DNA of 13,092 bases from CAZVVG01 sp964630615 (GCA_964630615.1 CAZVVG010000018.1:1-13092), one strand, 5' to 3'. Positions 1 to 6,157 are shown, counted from the stretch's first letter. Numbers and translations are program-made. The notes: a model not told the origin generated them from the sequence alone.

Positions 1-2
1 GT

Positions 3-215
3 AGTGATTATGTCAACGCCCTTGCTCTCACCGGCGATGAAATCTACGCCGGAGGAAATTCCGATTCTGCTACCAACTGGGAAATGCCTTTTTATACTAG
101 CAGAAGTTATACTGGTGGCTTAAGTGAAGCCATGATAATAAAAATCTACGACGCTACCGCCGATGTATTTTTCCAGGGCCAGAACTTTATCCAGGGAAAC
201 GTAAGGATAGAATAG
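3..215 (+). CDS. C-terminal end of a beta-propeller-like repeat protein (partial, 5' end outside window)
   Basis: An open frame enters from the left edge and ends at TAG 213-215, giving about 70 residues. Near its start it reads YVNALALTGDEIYAGGNSDS, followed by an LSEAMIIKIYD segment. A hydrophobic strand, then D-G-x-hydrophobic-Y-x-x-G-G, recalls single blades of SBBP or delta-60 type beta-propeller repeats, which are common in large exported proteins. The tail ends in NVRIE with no membrane anchor or sorting signal. The residues are polar and Gly/Ser/Thr-rich, unlike the lysine-rich neighbours, as expected for a secreted protein. Too little is present to name a family with certainty, and the fragment could also end another beta-rich surface protein. 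Frame and stop are directly seen; the fold is inferred. Confidence 0.6.
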   Translation, partial: SDYVNALALTGDEIYAGGNSDSATNWEMPFYTSRSYTGGLSEAMIIKIYDATADVFFQGQNFIQGNVRIE

Positions 216-249
216 GCTCTTATTTAAAGATTTACGCCTTAAGCCAAGC

Positions 250-277
250 TTGGTCTTTTGGCGTTTTATGCTATAAT
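250..277 (+). promoter_or_regulatory. Extended -10 promoter for the 289 gene
   Basis: A perfect TATAAT lies at 272-277, preceded by TG at 269-270 (TGCTATAAT, an extended -10). A weak -35, TTGGTC, is at 250-255 with a 16-base spacer. Transcription would start near 284, only a few bases before the ATG at 289, so the mRNA would have almost no leader. Confidence 0.6.
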
Positions 278-288
278 TAAAGATAATA

Positions 289-501
289 ATGTTTTCTATG
301 TCCGACGAAATAATCCAAAAAATTGAAGAGCAGCAGAAAAAAATTGATGCCATCTATATTTCCGTAGAACGGCTCCGTAAATATTTTCTCTGGACTCTCG
401 TGATAACTATTGTTACGATTGTGCTCCCCCTTATCGGCCTGATTGTTCTCGTTCCCTGGATGCTTCATACCCTGACCACTGCTTATAATCTCAATTTCTA
501 A
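289..501 (+). CDS. Small coiled-coil plus single-membrane-helix protein, unknown function
   Basis: The product is 70 residues. Residues 4-30 are charged and heptad-like (SDEIIQKIEEQQKKIDAIY) and should form an amphipathic or coiled-coil helix. Residues about 33-60 (FLWTLVITIVTIVLPLIGLI and onward) are a long hydrophobic stretch with a Pro-Leu-Ile-Gly kink, one membrane helix. Short proteins of this build are, from memory, common in Parcubacteria, but no function is known. The start is uncertain: ATG 289 fits the promoter, while the in-frame ATG at 298 gives an MSDE N-terminus much like the MSDK of the next gene. A weak hairpin (TTCTC 506-510 with GAGAA 518-522) follows the stop but lacks a real T tract. 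A helix that could pair with itself or a partner suggests a membrane adaptor or oligomer. Confidence 0.7.
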   Translation: MFSMSDEIIQKIEEQQKKIDAIYISVERLRKYFLWTLVITIVTIVLPLIGLIVLVPWMLHTLTTAYNLNF

Positions 502-555
502 TTAGTTCTCAATTCAAGAGAATAAAAATTTTAGCTAATTATTTATATTTTTCCC

Positions 556-571
556 AAGGCTAAAAAGCCTT
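556..571 (+). promoter_or_regulatory. Perfect 6-bp inverted repeat in the leader of the AbrB-like gene
   Basis: AAGGCT (556-561), four A, then AGCCTT (566-571) form a perfect short palindrome 12 bases before ATG 584. A T-rich -10-like TATATT lies at 544-549. There is no T tract after it, so it is a poor terminator. An autoregulatory operator or a leader hairpin is possible, but the sequence alone does not show which. Confidence 0.3.
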
Positions 572-583
572 TCGCAAAAATTA

Positions 584-775
584 ATGAAAAATATGTCCGA
601 CAAAAAGTTAAATGACAAAAATGTTCGTCGGCTGACCCATCGAGGCAGAAAGTCAATCGGCCTAACTTTGCCACTGGATATGGTTAAGGATTTGGGCTGG
701 AGAGAGAAGCAACGCGTGGTAGTCAAAAGAGTCAAGGGAGGAATGCTAATCAAGGATTATTATTCCAAAAAATAA
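584..775 (+). CDS. AbrB/SpoVT-type (MazE-like fold) DNA-binding protein
   Basis: The product is 63 residues, or 60 if the in-frame ATG at 593 (MSDKK) is used. Residues about 16-58 (LTHRGRKSIGLTLPLDMVKD then LGWREKQRVVVKRVKGG) have the swapped-hairpin AbrB layout: a polar strand with R-K-S, the I-x-L-T-L-P strand, a short helix ending in LGW, then two basic beta strands. Such proteins bind DNA as dimers, either as transition-state-like regulators or as antitoxins. No toxin gene lies beside it: the next gene is a patatin and the previous one a membrane protein. It is therefore better read as a stand-alone regulator, perhaps controlling itself through the palindrome in its leader. Family assignment is fairly firm; its targets are unknown. 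Confidence 0.75.
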   Translation: MKNMSDKKLNDKNVRRLTHRGRKSIGLTLPLDMVKDLGWREKQRVVVKRVKGGMLIKDYYSKK

Positions 776-845
776 ATTAACCCGAAAAAATCTTTTTCAC
801 AAGATCCGTTTTTCAGATTGGGAACCTGAAATTAATTCAGAACGA

Positions 846-869
846 CGCTTTTAAAATAAAGCGATTTTT
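846..869 (+). terminator. Possible intrinsic terminator just before the patatin gene
   Basis: CGCTTT (846-851) and AAAGCG (858-863) make a perfect 6-bp stem with the loop TAAAAT, followed by ATTTTT (864-869). It could end the AbrB-like transcript about 90 bases past its stop. The loop TAAAAT also looks like a -10 box for the patatin gene, so the element may be read either way. Confidence 0.35.
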
Positions 870-871
870 AG

Positions 872-1738
872 ATGAAATTTGTTATGTCTCAAAATCAACC
901 GAAAAATTCTCGCAAAGTTGGATTAGCTTTAAGTGGTGGATCGGCCCTCGGGATGGCTCACATTGGAGTTATCAAAGCCTTGCAGGAACAAGCGATTCCT
1001 ATCGATTTTGTGTCCGGAACCAGCGCCGGTGCCCTGGTGGCCGCGGCGGTGGCTTTTGAGGTGCCGCTGAATAAGATGATTGAAGTTTCAAAAAAGCTGA
1101 ATTGGAAAAACATTTCCGTTTTTGGATACTCAAAAATGGGTCTGAACTCAAATAAGCCCCTGGAAGAAATCGTTGAAGAGATGGTGGGAAAAGAAAAAAT
1201 TGAAAACGCCCGCCTTCCTCTGGCCATTGTGGCCACGGATATTGATACCGGCGAAGAGATTGTCTTCAGAGAGGGGAGTGTGGCCAAGGCGGTCATGGCG
1301 AGCACTTGTATCCCTGGTTTTTACACCCCGGTTGAAATCAAAGGGAAGAGATTCGTGGACGGCGGTTTGGTGGAAAACCTGCCCCTTTCCCCGCTGGAAG
1401 CCATGGGAGCCAAAATCAAAATTGGCGTTAATCTGGAAAGTCATAAAAAATTCCGAAAAGTCAAAAACGTCTTGGATGTCATAAAAAATTCATATACCAT
1501 TATGATGAAACCCCAATCTTTGTTTTTGGAAAAAAAATCCGAAATTATCCTGATCAAACCGCGTCTGGAAAAATTTCAGGCCTCGGATTTTGAAAAAATC
1601 GAGGATCTAATGCAGGCGGGTTACGATGCTGCCCTTCTGGCGATCCCGAAAATTAAAAAGCAACTGACTAAAAAAATTTTTGTTCCCAAATCTTTTTTTC
1701 AAAAAATCGCCGATTTCCTGTTTTTCTGGAAAAAATAA
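872..1738 (+). CDS. Patatin-like phospholipase (RssA/YchK-type)
   Basis: The 288-residue protein is a lipid acyl hydrolase of the patatin family, with a Ser-Asp dyad. Residues 16-33 hold the N-terminal strand and oxyanion-hole motif (LALSGGSALGMAHIGV). GTSAG at 49-53 is the nucleophile elbow (Ser51), and FVDGGLVENLP at 161-171 supplies Asp163. Both dyad residues are intact, so activity is likely. Length is typical for bacterial single-domain members. There is no signal peptide, and the C-terminal 30 residues are basic and aromatic (ending FLFFWKK), which may bind membranes. Substrate is not visible; phospholipids are the usual guess. The start is ambiguous: ATG 872, or ATG 884 (MSQNQ), which is nearer the conserved domain. 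An intrinsic terminator follows, so it is probably transcribed alone. Confidence 0.9.
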   Translation: MKFVMSQNQPKNSRKVGLALSGGSALGMAHIGVIKALQEQAIPIDFVSGTSAGALVAAAVAFEVPLNKMIEVSKKLNWKNISVFGYSKMGLNSNKPLEEIVEEMVGKEKIENARLPLAIVATDIDTGEEIVFREGSVAKAVMASTCIPGFYTPVEIKGKRFVDGGLVENLPLSPLEAMGAKIKIGVNLESHKKFRKVKNVLDVIKNSYTIMMKPQSLFLEKKSEIILIKPRLEKFQASDFEKIEDLMQAGYDAALLAIPKIKKQLTKKIFVPKSFFQKIADFLFFWKK

Positions 1739-1756
1739 GGAAAGGGTTAAAACTTT

Positions 1757-1777
1757 AAAGGCCGTGAGTGGCTTTTT
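1757..1777 (+). terminator. Intrinsic terminator after the patatin gene
   Basis: AAAGGCC (1757-1763), loop GTGAGT, GGCTTTT (1770-1776) pair over 7 bp with one G-U, running into a T tract. It lies 19 bases after the patatin stop and before the next promoter. Confidence 0.7.
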
Positions 1778-1785
1778 AATTTTGG

Positions 1786-1814
1786 TTGTTTTAAAAAACA
1801 CCTTAATTTATAAT
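1786..1814 (+). promoter_or_regulatory. Promoter of the thermonuclease gene
   Basis: TTGTTT at 1786-1791, a 17-base spacer and a perfect TATAAT at 1809-1814. The predicted start is near 1821, giving a leader of about 21 bases that opens with GGAA and contains TTCCAAAGA (1831-1839) next to the ATG. Confidence 0.6.
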
Positions 1815-1841
1815 CAGATCGGAAGCTAGATTCCAAAGAAT

Positions 1842-2594
1842 ATGAAAAATAAAAAGTTAAACCGGGAAAAATTCCCGCCCGCAACTCGCTTTAACTTAAT
1901 TATCGGAATCTTGACGGTAGTTTTCTTGGTCGCTAGCTACTTTTTCGTCTTTTTACCCTTTAAACAAAAGACTAGAACTGAGCTGACCAAATCGGAGCTA
2001 GAAGCCGAACAGCTAGCAACGATTGAAGTCGCAAGGGAGCCGGAAAGAATTTCGGCAAGAGTTATTCGCGTTATTGACGGAGACACGCTTGAAATTGATC
2101 TTGAGGGAAAGACGGAAAGGTTAAGATTGATCGGAATCGACACGCCAGAAACAGTGGATCCCAGAAAAAAAATCCAGTGCTTCGGGAAAGAAGCTTCCCG
2201 GAAAGCCAAGGAGCTTCTCCAGGACCAACAGATTTGGCTGGAAACCGACAACACGCAAGGGGAAAGAGACAAATATCAAAGACTGTTGAGGTTTGTTTAT
2301 CTTGAAGATGGAACTCTTTTTAATCAGCTGATGATTGCTGAGGGCTACGCTCATGAATATACCTATCAAAATAACCCTTACCGCTATCAGGCTGAATTCA
2401 AGGAAGCAGAACGGCAGGCCAGAATCAATAAAAAGGGGCTGTGGGGAGAAATGTGCAATGGCAATACAACCCAACCTGCCACACAGAATGTCTGGCTTGA
2501 GGAACTCAGAAAAATTCAAGGCGGCCAGCTGGATTATTTGAAATTTCTAGAAATAATTCTGGAAAAATCCAAATTTCTAACCGGAAAAAGTTAA
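1842..2594 (+). CDS. Membrane-anchored thermonuclease (staphylococcal nuclease family)
   Basis: This 250-residue protein should be a Ca2+-dependent phosphodiesterase that cuts DNA and RNA outside the membrane. A basic N-terminus is followed by one membrane helix at about 18-40. The SNase domain spans about 70-203. The known catalytic set is all present: metal ligands Asp81 (VIDGDT) and Asp100 in IDTPE, Arg95, Glu103 and Arg147 (KYQR), matching SNase Arg35, Glu43 and Arg87. The domain closes with KKGLWGE at 197-203, and a further 47 residues of unknown role form an amphipathic tail. An uncleaved anchor would hold the nuclease at the cell surface, useful for nucleotide scavenging in an organism poor in biosynthesis; that role is inferred. 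It has its own promoter, and the upstream gene ends in a terminator. Confidence 0.92.
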   Translation: MKNKKLNREKFPPATRFNLIIGILTVVFLVASYFFVFLPFKQKTRTELTKSELEAEQLATIEVAREPERISARVIRVIDGDTLEIDLEGKTERLRLIGIDTPETVDPRKKIQCFGKEASRKAKELLQDQQIWLETDNTQGERDKYQRLLRFVYLEDGTLFNQLMIAEGYAHEYTYQNNPYRYQAEFKEAERQARINKKGLWGEMCNGNTTQPATQNVWLEELRKIQGGQLDYLKFLEIILEKSKFLTGKS

Positions 2595-2632
2595 AAATGG
2601 TTTAATCTAAGCTTTTTTTAAGGACAGAATTT

Positions 2633-2689
2633 CTCTTTGGAAAATTGGTTTTTCGTGCTAGAATAGAATCAAGAAATAATTCCAAAGAG
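2633..2689. repeat. 10-bp inverted repeat spanning the 2697 promoter
   Basis: CTCTTTGGAA (2633-2642) and TTCCAAAGAG (2680-2689) are perfect reverse complements 37 bases apart. The left arm contains the -35 and the right arm overlaps the ribosome binding site (AGAGGGG, 2686-2692). The left arm is upstream of the predicted transcript start, so a folded mRNA cannot explain it; an operator is possible. Confidence 0.45.
2637..2664 (+). promoter_or_regulatory. Promoter of the 2697 membrane-protein gene
   Basis: TTGGAA at 2637-2642, a 16-base spacer and TAGAAT at 2659-2664, with TG at 2656-2657 (extended -10, TGCTAGAAT). The predicted start is near 2671. The -35 lies inside the left arm of a 10-bp inverted repeat. 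Confidence 0.6.
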
Positions 2690-2696
2690 GGGAATT

Positions 2697-2999
2697 ATGG
2701 ATTGGAAAAAAATATCTTTAGAGCTGCTGTTGCCCTTTGGGCTGGTTTTAGGTCTTTGCCTGATTGGAATAAGATCCCTAGGACTCACAGCTAAATGTCA
2801 ATGCTTTACAGGTAATTTCGGAACATCCGCTGTTTTAGTGGTGGCCTTATTTTCCCTAATTGCCACGGTTCCCACTATCCTAGCCGTGAAAAAAGATTGG
2901 AAAACAGATTATACGATATTACTAATTTTCCTGTTTTTAATAATGTTGGCGGCTTCCCTGTTACTCGGTGAAGCGTTCTATAATCCATCCTTTCTTTAG
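2697..2999 (+). CDS. Three-helix membrane protein with a CxC motif, unknown function
   Basis: I do not recognise this 100-residue protein. It has three predicted membrane helices at about 8-27, 44-64 and 71-91, joined by short loops. Loop 1 carries Cys34-Gln-Cys36, a CxC that could bind a metal or form a disulphide. Loop 2 is basic (VKKDWK, 64-69), so by the positive-inside rule loop 2 is cytoplasmic and the CxC loop faces out. It has one of the clearest ribosome binding sites in the window (AGAGGGG before ATG) and its own promoter. It lies between a surface nuclease and a wall peptidase, which suggests an envelope role, but nothing more specific can be read. Confidence 0.75.
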   Translation: MDWKKISLELLLPFGLVLGLCLIGIRSLGLTAKCQCFTGNFGTSAVLVVALFSLIATVPTILAVKKDWKTDYTILLIFLFLIMLAASLLLGEAFYNPSFL

Positions 3000-3032
3000 T
3001 TAATTTTATTTTTTTAGTTTGTTTAATTAACT
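2998..3032. repeat. AT-rich 8-bp inverted repeat before the M23 gene
   Basis: AGTTAATT (2998-3005) and AATTAACT (3025-3032) are perfect reverse complements around a 19-base T-rich loop. The left arm overlaps the TAG stop of the 2697 gene and the right arm ends 6 bases before the M23 ATG. It could be a weak terminator or a regulatory site; no strong promoter for the M23 gene was found here. Confidence 0.3.
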
Positions 3033-3038
3033 TACTGG

Positions 3039-4289
3039 ATGGAAAATAATCCACAACAAAAAATCAACCCAAGGCTCAAAAAAATCTTTTGGGCGTTTGT
3101 TTTTTTAGCTTTAGTTTTTTTGACGCTTTCCCTTTTTCTGAAACCTAAAAAAATCGTGATTGAAAATCTTAATCAGGAGGCGCCAGCAGCTAAAGAAGAA
3201 GCGGTACCAGATAAGGTTTGGAGAGAAATTCAAACTTACACTGTTTCCGAAGGCGATATTCCGGCTGAAATTTTTCAAAAATACGGCCAGCTGGATGCCA
3301 ACGACACGGAAACCCTTTTGGCCGCGGCTGCTCCAATTTATGATTTCTCCAAGCTTAAAATTGGTCAAAAATTGCATTTCTATTTTGACGCAGAAGAAAA
3401 ATTTAAACGGCTTGAATACGAGCGTAATACGGAAAATTTAATTGTGGCCGAGCGAGAAGGAAACAATTTCCAAGTTCGGGAAGAAAAAATCGCTTACGCA
3501 GTTTTTGAAGAATCTTTGCAAGTAATAATCAACACCTTTCTTTATAAAGATGCCGTGGAAGCCGGACTTTCTGAAGCTACCATTTTAGAAATTGCTGATA
3601 TTTTCTCTTTTGATGTTGATTTCACAACCGAAATTCAAAAAGGAGACCAACTTAAGCTCGTTTATGAAAAGCGCGAACTTCAGGGAGAAAAAGCCCCAGA
3701 CGGACGGGTTCTGGCCGCCAAATTTGTCAACGGAGGAAAAGAATATTTTGCTTATTATTTCGGCGAGGAAAATACCGGCAGCCATTATGACGAGGAAGGG
3801 CATGAACTTAAACGTCAGTTTTTAAGGGCACCCTTGAGCTACCGAAGAATCACCTCTGGTTATAGTGCCGCACGTTTTCATCCGATTACCAAAACGGTTT
3901 CCGCTCATTATCAAATTGACTACGCAGCTCCTCTGGGAACTCCAGTTGTGGCCACAGCCGAAGGAACGGTAACCAGCGCGGGCTGGGAAGGAGGCTGGGG
4001 AAAAATAATTCGACTAAACCATAAAAACGGTTATACTACCCATTATGGACACCTAAGCGCTTTCGCCCAGAGCGTAAAGCCAGGAGCAGAAGTTCTCCAG
4101 GGCCAAGTCATTGGCTTTGTCGGTTCTACCGGCTGGTCCACAGGAGCGCATTTAGATTACGGCCTGAAATTAAATGGAGCACCAGTTAATCCGCTTACAC
4201 TTAAGCTTCCAAAGGGTCCTCAGCTCGAAGATGAAAAGAGAATAGAATTTGAAAGGTTTAAAGAAAAATATAATCAGCGGCTTTTTTGA
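3039..4289 (+). CDS. Membrane-anchored M23 (LytM/MepM-like) peptidase
   Basis: This 416-residue protein is a cell-wall endopeptidase-type protein acting outside the membrane. A basic N-terminus leads to one membrane helix (about 16-35). Residues about 66-118 resemble a LysM/OapA-like module (YTVSEGDIPAEIFQKYG ... LKIGQKLHF), and 150-250 the extended second domain of MepM/Csd3-type enzymes. The M23 fold covers about 268-390: H281 in RFHP, the HxxxD metal pair H290/D294, HYGH at 335-338 and GAHLDYG at 370-376. The last motif is normally HxH, and here the third zinc ligand is Asp373. Similar HxD or HxC forms are, as I recall, known in Bacteroidota-type MepM homologues, so activity is possible but not assured. 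The TGA stop overlaps a consensus -35 for the next unit. Confidence 0.92.
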   Translation: MENNPQQKINPRLKKIFWAFVFLALVFLTLSLFLKPKKIVIENLNQEAPAAKEEAVPDKVWREIQTYTVSEGDIPAEIFQKYGQLDANDTETLLAAAAPIYDFSKLKIGQKLHFYFDAEEKFKRLEYERNTENLIVAEREGNNFQVREEKIAYAVFEESLQVIINTFLYKDAVEAGLSEATILEIADIFSFDVDFTTEIQKGDQLKLVYEKRELQGEKAPDGRVLAAKFVNGGKEYFAYYFGEENTGSHYDEEGHELKRQFLRAPLSYRRITSGYSAARFHPITKTVSAHYQIDYAAPLGTPVVATAEGTVTSAGWEGGWGKIIRLNHKNGYTTHYGHLSAFAQSVKPGAEVLQGQVIGFVGSTGWSTGAHLDYGLKLNGAPVNPLTLKLPKGPQLEDEKRIEFERFKEKYNQRLF

Positions 4290-4313
4290 CAAAATTAAAA
4301 AGGGGGATAATTA
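4286..4313 (+). promoter_or_regulatory. Possible promoter overlapping the M23 stop codon
   Basis: A perfect -35 TTGACA (4286-4291) contains the TGA stop of the M23 gene. No -10 fits well: GATAAT (4306-4311) has only a 14-base spacer and TAATTA (4308-4313) has 16 but matches poorly. TAAATT at 4315-4320 sits at leaderless distance from ATG 4327. Confidence 0.35.
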
Positions 4314-4326
4314 ATAAATTAAATTT

Positions 4327-4401
4327 ATGTACAAAAAGAAAAAGCTTTCTCAAAAAAAGCACCGAAAGAGAAAAGGTAAAAAGGTTTCCCTACGTTACTA
4401 A
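4327..4401 (+). CDS. Candidate 24-residue, highly basic micro-protein
   Basis: A short frame runs from ATG 4327 to TAA 4399-4401. The product starts MYKKKKLSQKKHRKRK and ends SLRY; it has 10 Lys, 3 Arg and 1 His among 24 residues. Its size and charge resemble very short basic ribosome-associated proteins such as bTHX, but I see no family signature, so that is only an analogy. It is in the same frame as the next gene and ends 9 bases before that gene's ATG, so the two could be co-transcribed. There is no good ribosome binding site at the right distance (GGGGG at 4302-4306 is too far). It could be an A-rich leader that is open by chance, since AAA/AAG runs rarely hold stops. Confidence 0.4.
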   Translation: MYKKKKLSQKKHRKRKGKKVSLRY

Positions 4402-4410
4402 GATCTCGCT

Positions 4411-4974
4411 ATGAAAACTCTTATTCTCACGGCCCATCCCAGCTCATTGGGATTCACCCATCAGATTGCTCAAAGCTACGCCGCAGGAGTAAAAAAGTCT
4501 CAAGGGGAGGTAGAAATCATTGATTTGTATAAGACCCGATGGCAACAGAGTTTTTTCCACTTTGAAAACCTCCGGGAGTTACCTCCCGATGAAAGTCGGA
4601 AATTTTTTCAAGCCAAGATTTTGGAGGCGAAAGAACTCGTTTTTATTTTTCCCCTCTGGTGGATGGACGCGCCCGCCATTCTTAAAAATTTCTTTGATAA
4701 CAATTTTCAAAGTCGTTTTGCTTATCGCTATGTCAAAGGTAAACCCGTTGGATTACTCACGGGAAAAACAGCTCGGGTTTTTATTACTTGCGATAATTCT
4801 ATCTGGATTTACCGCCTGATTTTGATGCCTTTTCGGACTATCTGGATTCTCGGCCGACTAAGGTTTTGCGGAATAAAAGTAAAAACTTTCCGGCTTTTTG
4901 ACCGAATGCTTTTTCGTAGCCACCAAGAAAAGGAAGCTTGGTTAAAAAAGGTTTATCAAGACGCTTTAAGATAA
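4411..4974 (+). CDS. Flavodoxin-fold NAD(P)H:quinone oxidoreductase (Flavodoxin_2 family)
   Basis: The 187-residue protein matches the MdaB/YwrO/KefF-type family, FMN or FAD enzymes that pass two electrons from NAD(P)H to quinones. The first strand and phosphate loop read MKTLILTAHPSSLGFTHQIA (1-20). The family hallmark is FPLWWMDAPAILKNFFDNNF at 80-99, where the flavin ring and dimer partner sit. Residues about 113-127 (VGLLTGKTARVFITC) form the next strand, where members carry a Gly-rich flavin loop; here the loop is shorter than usual. The C-terminal half is basic and aromatic (IWIYRLILMPFRTIW, 131-145). The protein is soluble and probably protects against reactive quinones. The start follows the candidate micro-protein by 9 bases, with no clear ribosome binding site. 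It is convergent with the phosphoesterase gene. Confidence 0.88.
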   Translation: MKTLILTAHPSSLGFTHQIAQSYAAGVKKSQGEVEIIDLYKTRWQQSFFHFENLRELPPDESRKFFQAKILEAKELVFIFPLWWMDAPAILKNFFDNNFQSRFAYRYVKGKPVGLLTGKTARVFITCDNSIWIYRLILMPFRTIWILGRLRFCGIKVKTFRLFDRMLFRSHQEKEAWLKKVYQDALR

Positions 4975-4991
4975 AATTTTAAGCGTGAAAA

Positions 4992-6044
4992 TTAAAAACT
5001 AATTGTATTGAGCAGTGCTCCCGTTACGGAAAAAACCTGGACGGTTATTTTTTTTCCTTCTACCAGAACCAAGCCGAAATTTTGTCCGCGGTAGGAATAT
5101 TCAGCCATTCCGGCTTTCGGTGAATCGTGATCAAAAGATTCCGTATTGCCAAAGACAAATTGATAAAGGCCCTGGATTTTTTTCCGACTGTGGATGTGTT
5201 CGTGGCCGGAAAAAACCGCAGTTACACGTTGACTAACCAGAATATTCCAAAGCTCGTTTCGTTCGGCGGCATTAACATCTAGACTTTCCTTGATTTTCGA
5301 GCTAACCGGGTAGGCCGGCTCGTGAAAAAAAACAAAAGTGTTTTCTTGCCGGTTGGCTTGCAGATCCTTCCTGAGCCAATCTCTTTGAACTTTATTAATC
5401 ACATGTTCTTTGGGTTTTTCACTATTTAAAACCACAAAGTGGGAATTTTCATAATCAAAAGAATAAGCTAGCTCAGAAAATTCCGCTGGTCCGTTGGTAG
5501 GAAAATCAAAAAAATTCTGCCAAGTTTTGTCAGATTTTTCTTCGCTAGACCGATCATGGTTTCCCATTAAGGCGTAAACCTTAGAGGAATTATTAAAAAC
5601 ACTTTTCCAGCTGCTTAGCTTCTTGGCGCAACCGTCATTACAGCTAGAAACAATATCTCCCAAAGCCACTACCAGTCCAACTTTTTTTTGATTAACGATT
5701 CTGACTGCCCGTTGGAAACTTCCATTTCCGTCTCCTGGTTCAAAATATTGAGTATCTCCAATAACTGCAAAAGAAAATTTTCCGGTCATTTCTTTTTCAG
5801 TCGTTTCTGAATTTTCCGGCAATATTTCTTCTTCGGGAGACGCCGAAACCGGTTCGGCCTCTAAGGCAACATTTTCCGCTTCTGAAACAACAGCTTCTGC
5901 TTCTTTTTTATCCTCTTCCAGAGAAATAATAACAGTAGCTTCTTTCTTTTTTTGGACCTTTTTTTCCGCGAAAAAAATTCCTCCGCCAATGGCCGTACCG
6001 TAAGCAAAAATCAGTAAAAAAATAAATAAAAACTTTTTCTTCAT
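4992..6044 (-). CDS. Membrane-anchored calcineurin-like metallophosphoesterase
   Basis: The 350-residue protein starts with a lysine-rich end and a membrane helix or uncleaved signal (4-26), then an acidic Glu/Ala/Pro linker (about 36-88). The phosphoesterase domain follows. Metal motifs occur in family order: GDTQ (Asp97, Gln99), GD (Asp130), GNHD (Asn162, His163, Asp164), FHEP (His241) and GHEH (His281, His283). The first motif has Gln where many members have His (DxH); GDxQ forms exist in the superfamily, so the di-metal site is probably intact. The substrate is unknown, but the outside location suggests nucleotides or phosphodiesters. Two Cys (135, 139) could form a disulphide. It stands alone on the - strand, divergent from obg, with no convincing promoter found. 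Confidence 0.88.
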   Translation of the reverse strand: MKKKFLFIFLLIFAYGTAIGGGIFFAEKKVQKKKEATVIISLEEDKKEAEAVVSEAENVALEAEPVSASPEEEILPENSETTEKEMTGKFSFAVIGDTQYFEPGDGNGSFQRAVRIVNQKKVGLVVALGDIVSSCNDGCAKKLSSWKSVFNNSSKVYALMGNHDRSSEEKSDKTWQNFFDFPTNGPAEFSELAYSFDYENSHFVVLNSEKPKEHVINKVQRDWLRKDLQANRQENTFVFFHEPAYPVSSKIKESLDVNAAERNELWNILVSQRVTAVFSGHEHIHSRKKIQGLYQFVFGNTESFDHDSPKAGMAEYSYRGQNFGLVLVEGKKITVQVFSVTGALLNTISF

Positions 6045-6128
6045 AAAAGATTCGACCTATTTAATCAAAATGCTAATTTTAGGCTCAAATAAGGAATTCT
6101 TAATCAAAGACCTTGTGCTAGACAGCTC

Positions 6129-6157
6129 TTGAAACGAATATAGACTGACAGGATAAT
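6129..6157 (+). promoter_or_regulatory. Upstream promoter in the phosphoesterase-obg intergenic region
   Basis: TTGAAA (6129-6134), exactly 17 bases, then GATAAT (6152-6157). It would start RNA near 6164, about 80 bases before the obg ATG, so it is a second obg promoter or makes a short RNA. The rest of the 201-base region 6045-6245 shows no gene. Confidence 0.5.

Noticed and set aside
584..775. AbrB-like gene as the antitoxin of a toxin-antitoxin pair
   Set aside because: No toxin-like frame (PIN, MazF, Doc) lies on either side; the neighbours are a membrane protein and a patatin.
1148..1444. Open frames on either strand inside the patatin gene
   Set aside because: They lie in other frames of a gene with full catalytic motifs and show no motif of their own. 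The same holds for frames inside the nuclease, M23, obg, fmt and priA genes.
2611..2619. T-run after the nuclease gene as an intrinsic terminator
   Set aside because: No stable stem precedes the T-run; only AAGCTT-type short symmetry is present.
4287..4289. UGA read as glycine, as in some CPR lineages
   Set aside because: TGA ends the M23 gene and obg at sensible lengths, and no TGA falls inside a conserved motif.
4961..4986. Inverted repeat ACGCTT/AAGCGT at the end of the flavodoxin-like gene, considered as a terminator
   Set aside because: The stem is 6 bp with a 14-base loop, and neither strand has a T tract after it. It overlaps the coding end, so it may be chance.
6045..6128. A - strand promoter for the phosphoesterase gene
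   Set aside because: Only loose matches such as TTGAGC with TTAAAT at 18 bases were found, no better than chance in AT-rich DNA.
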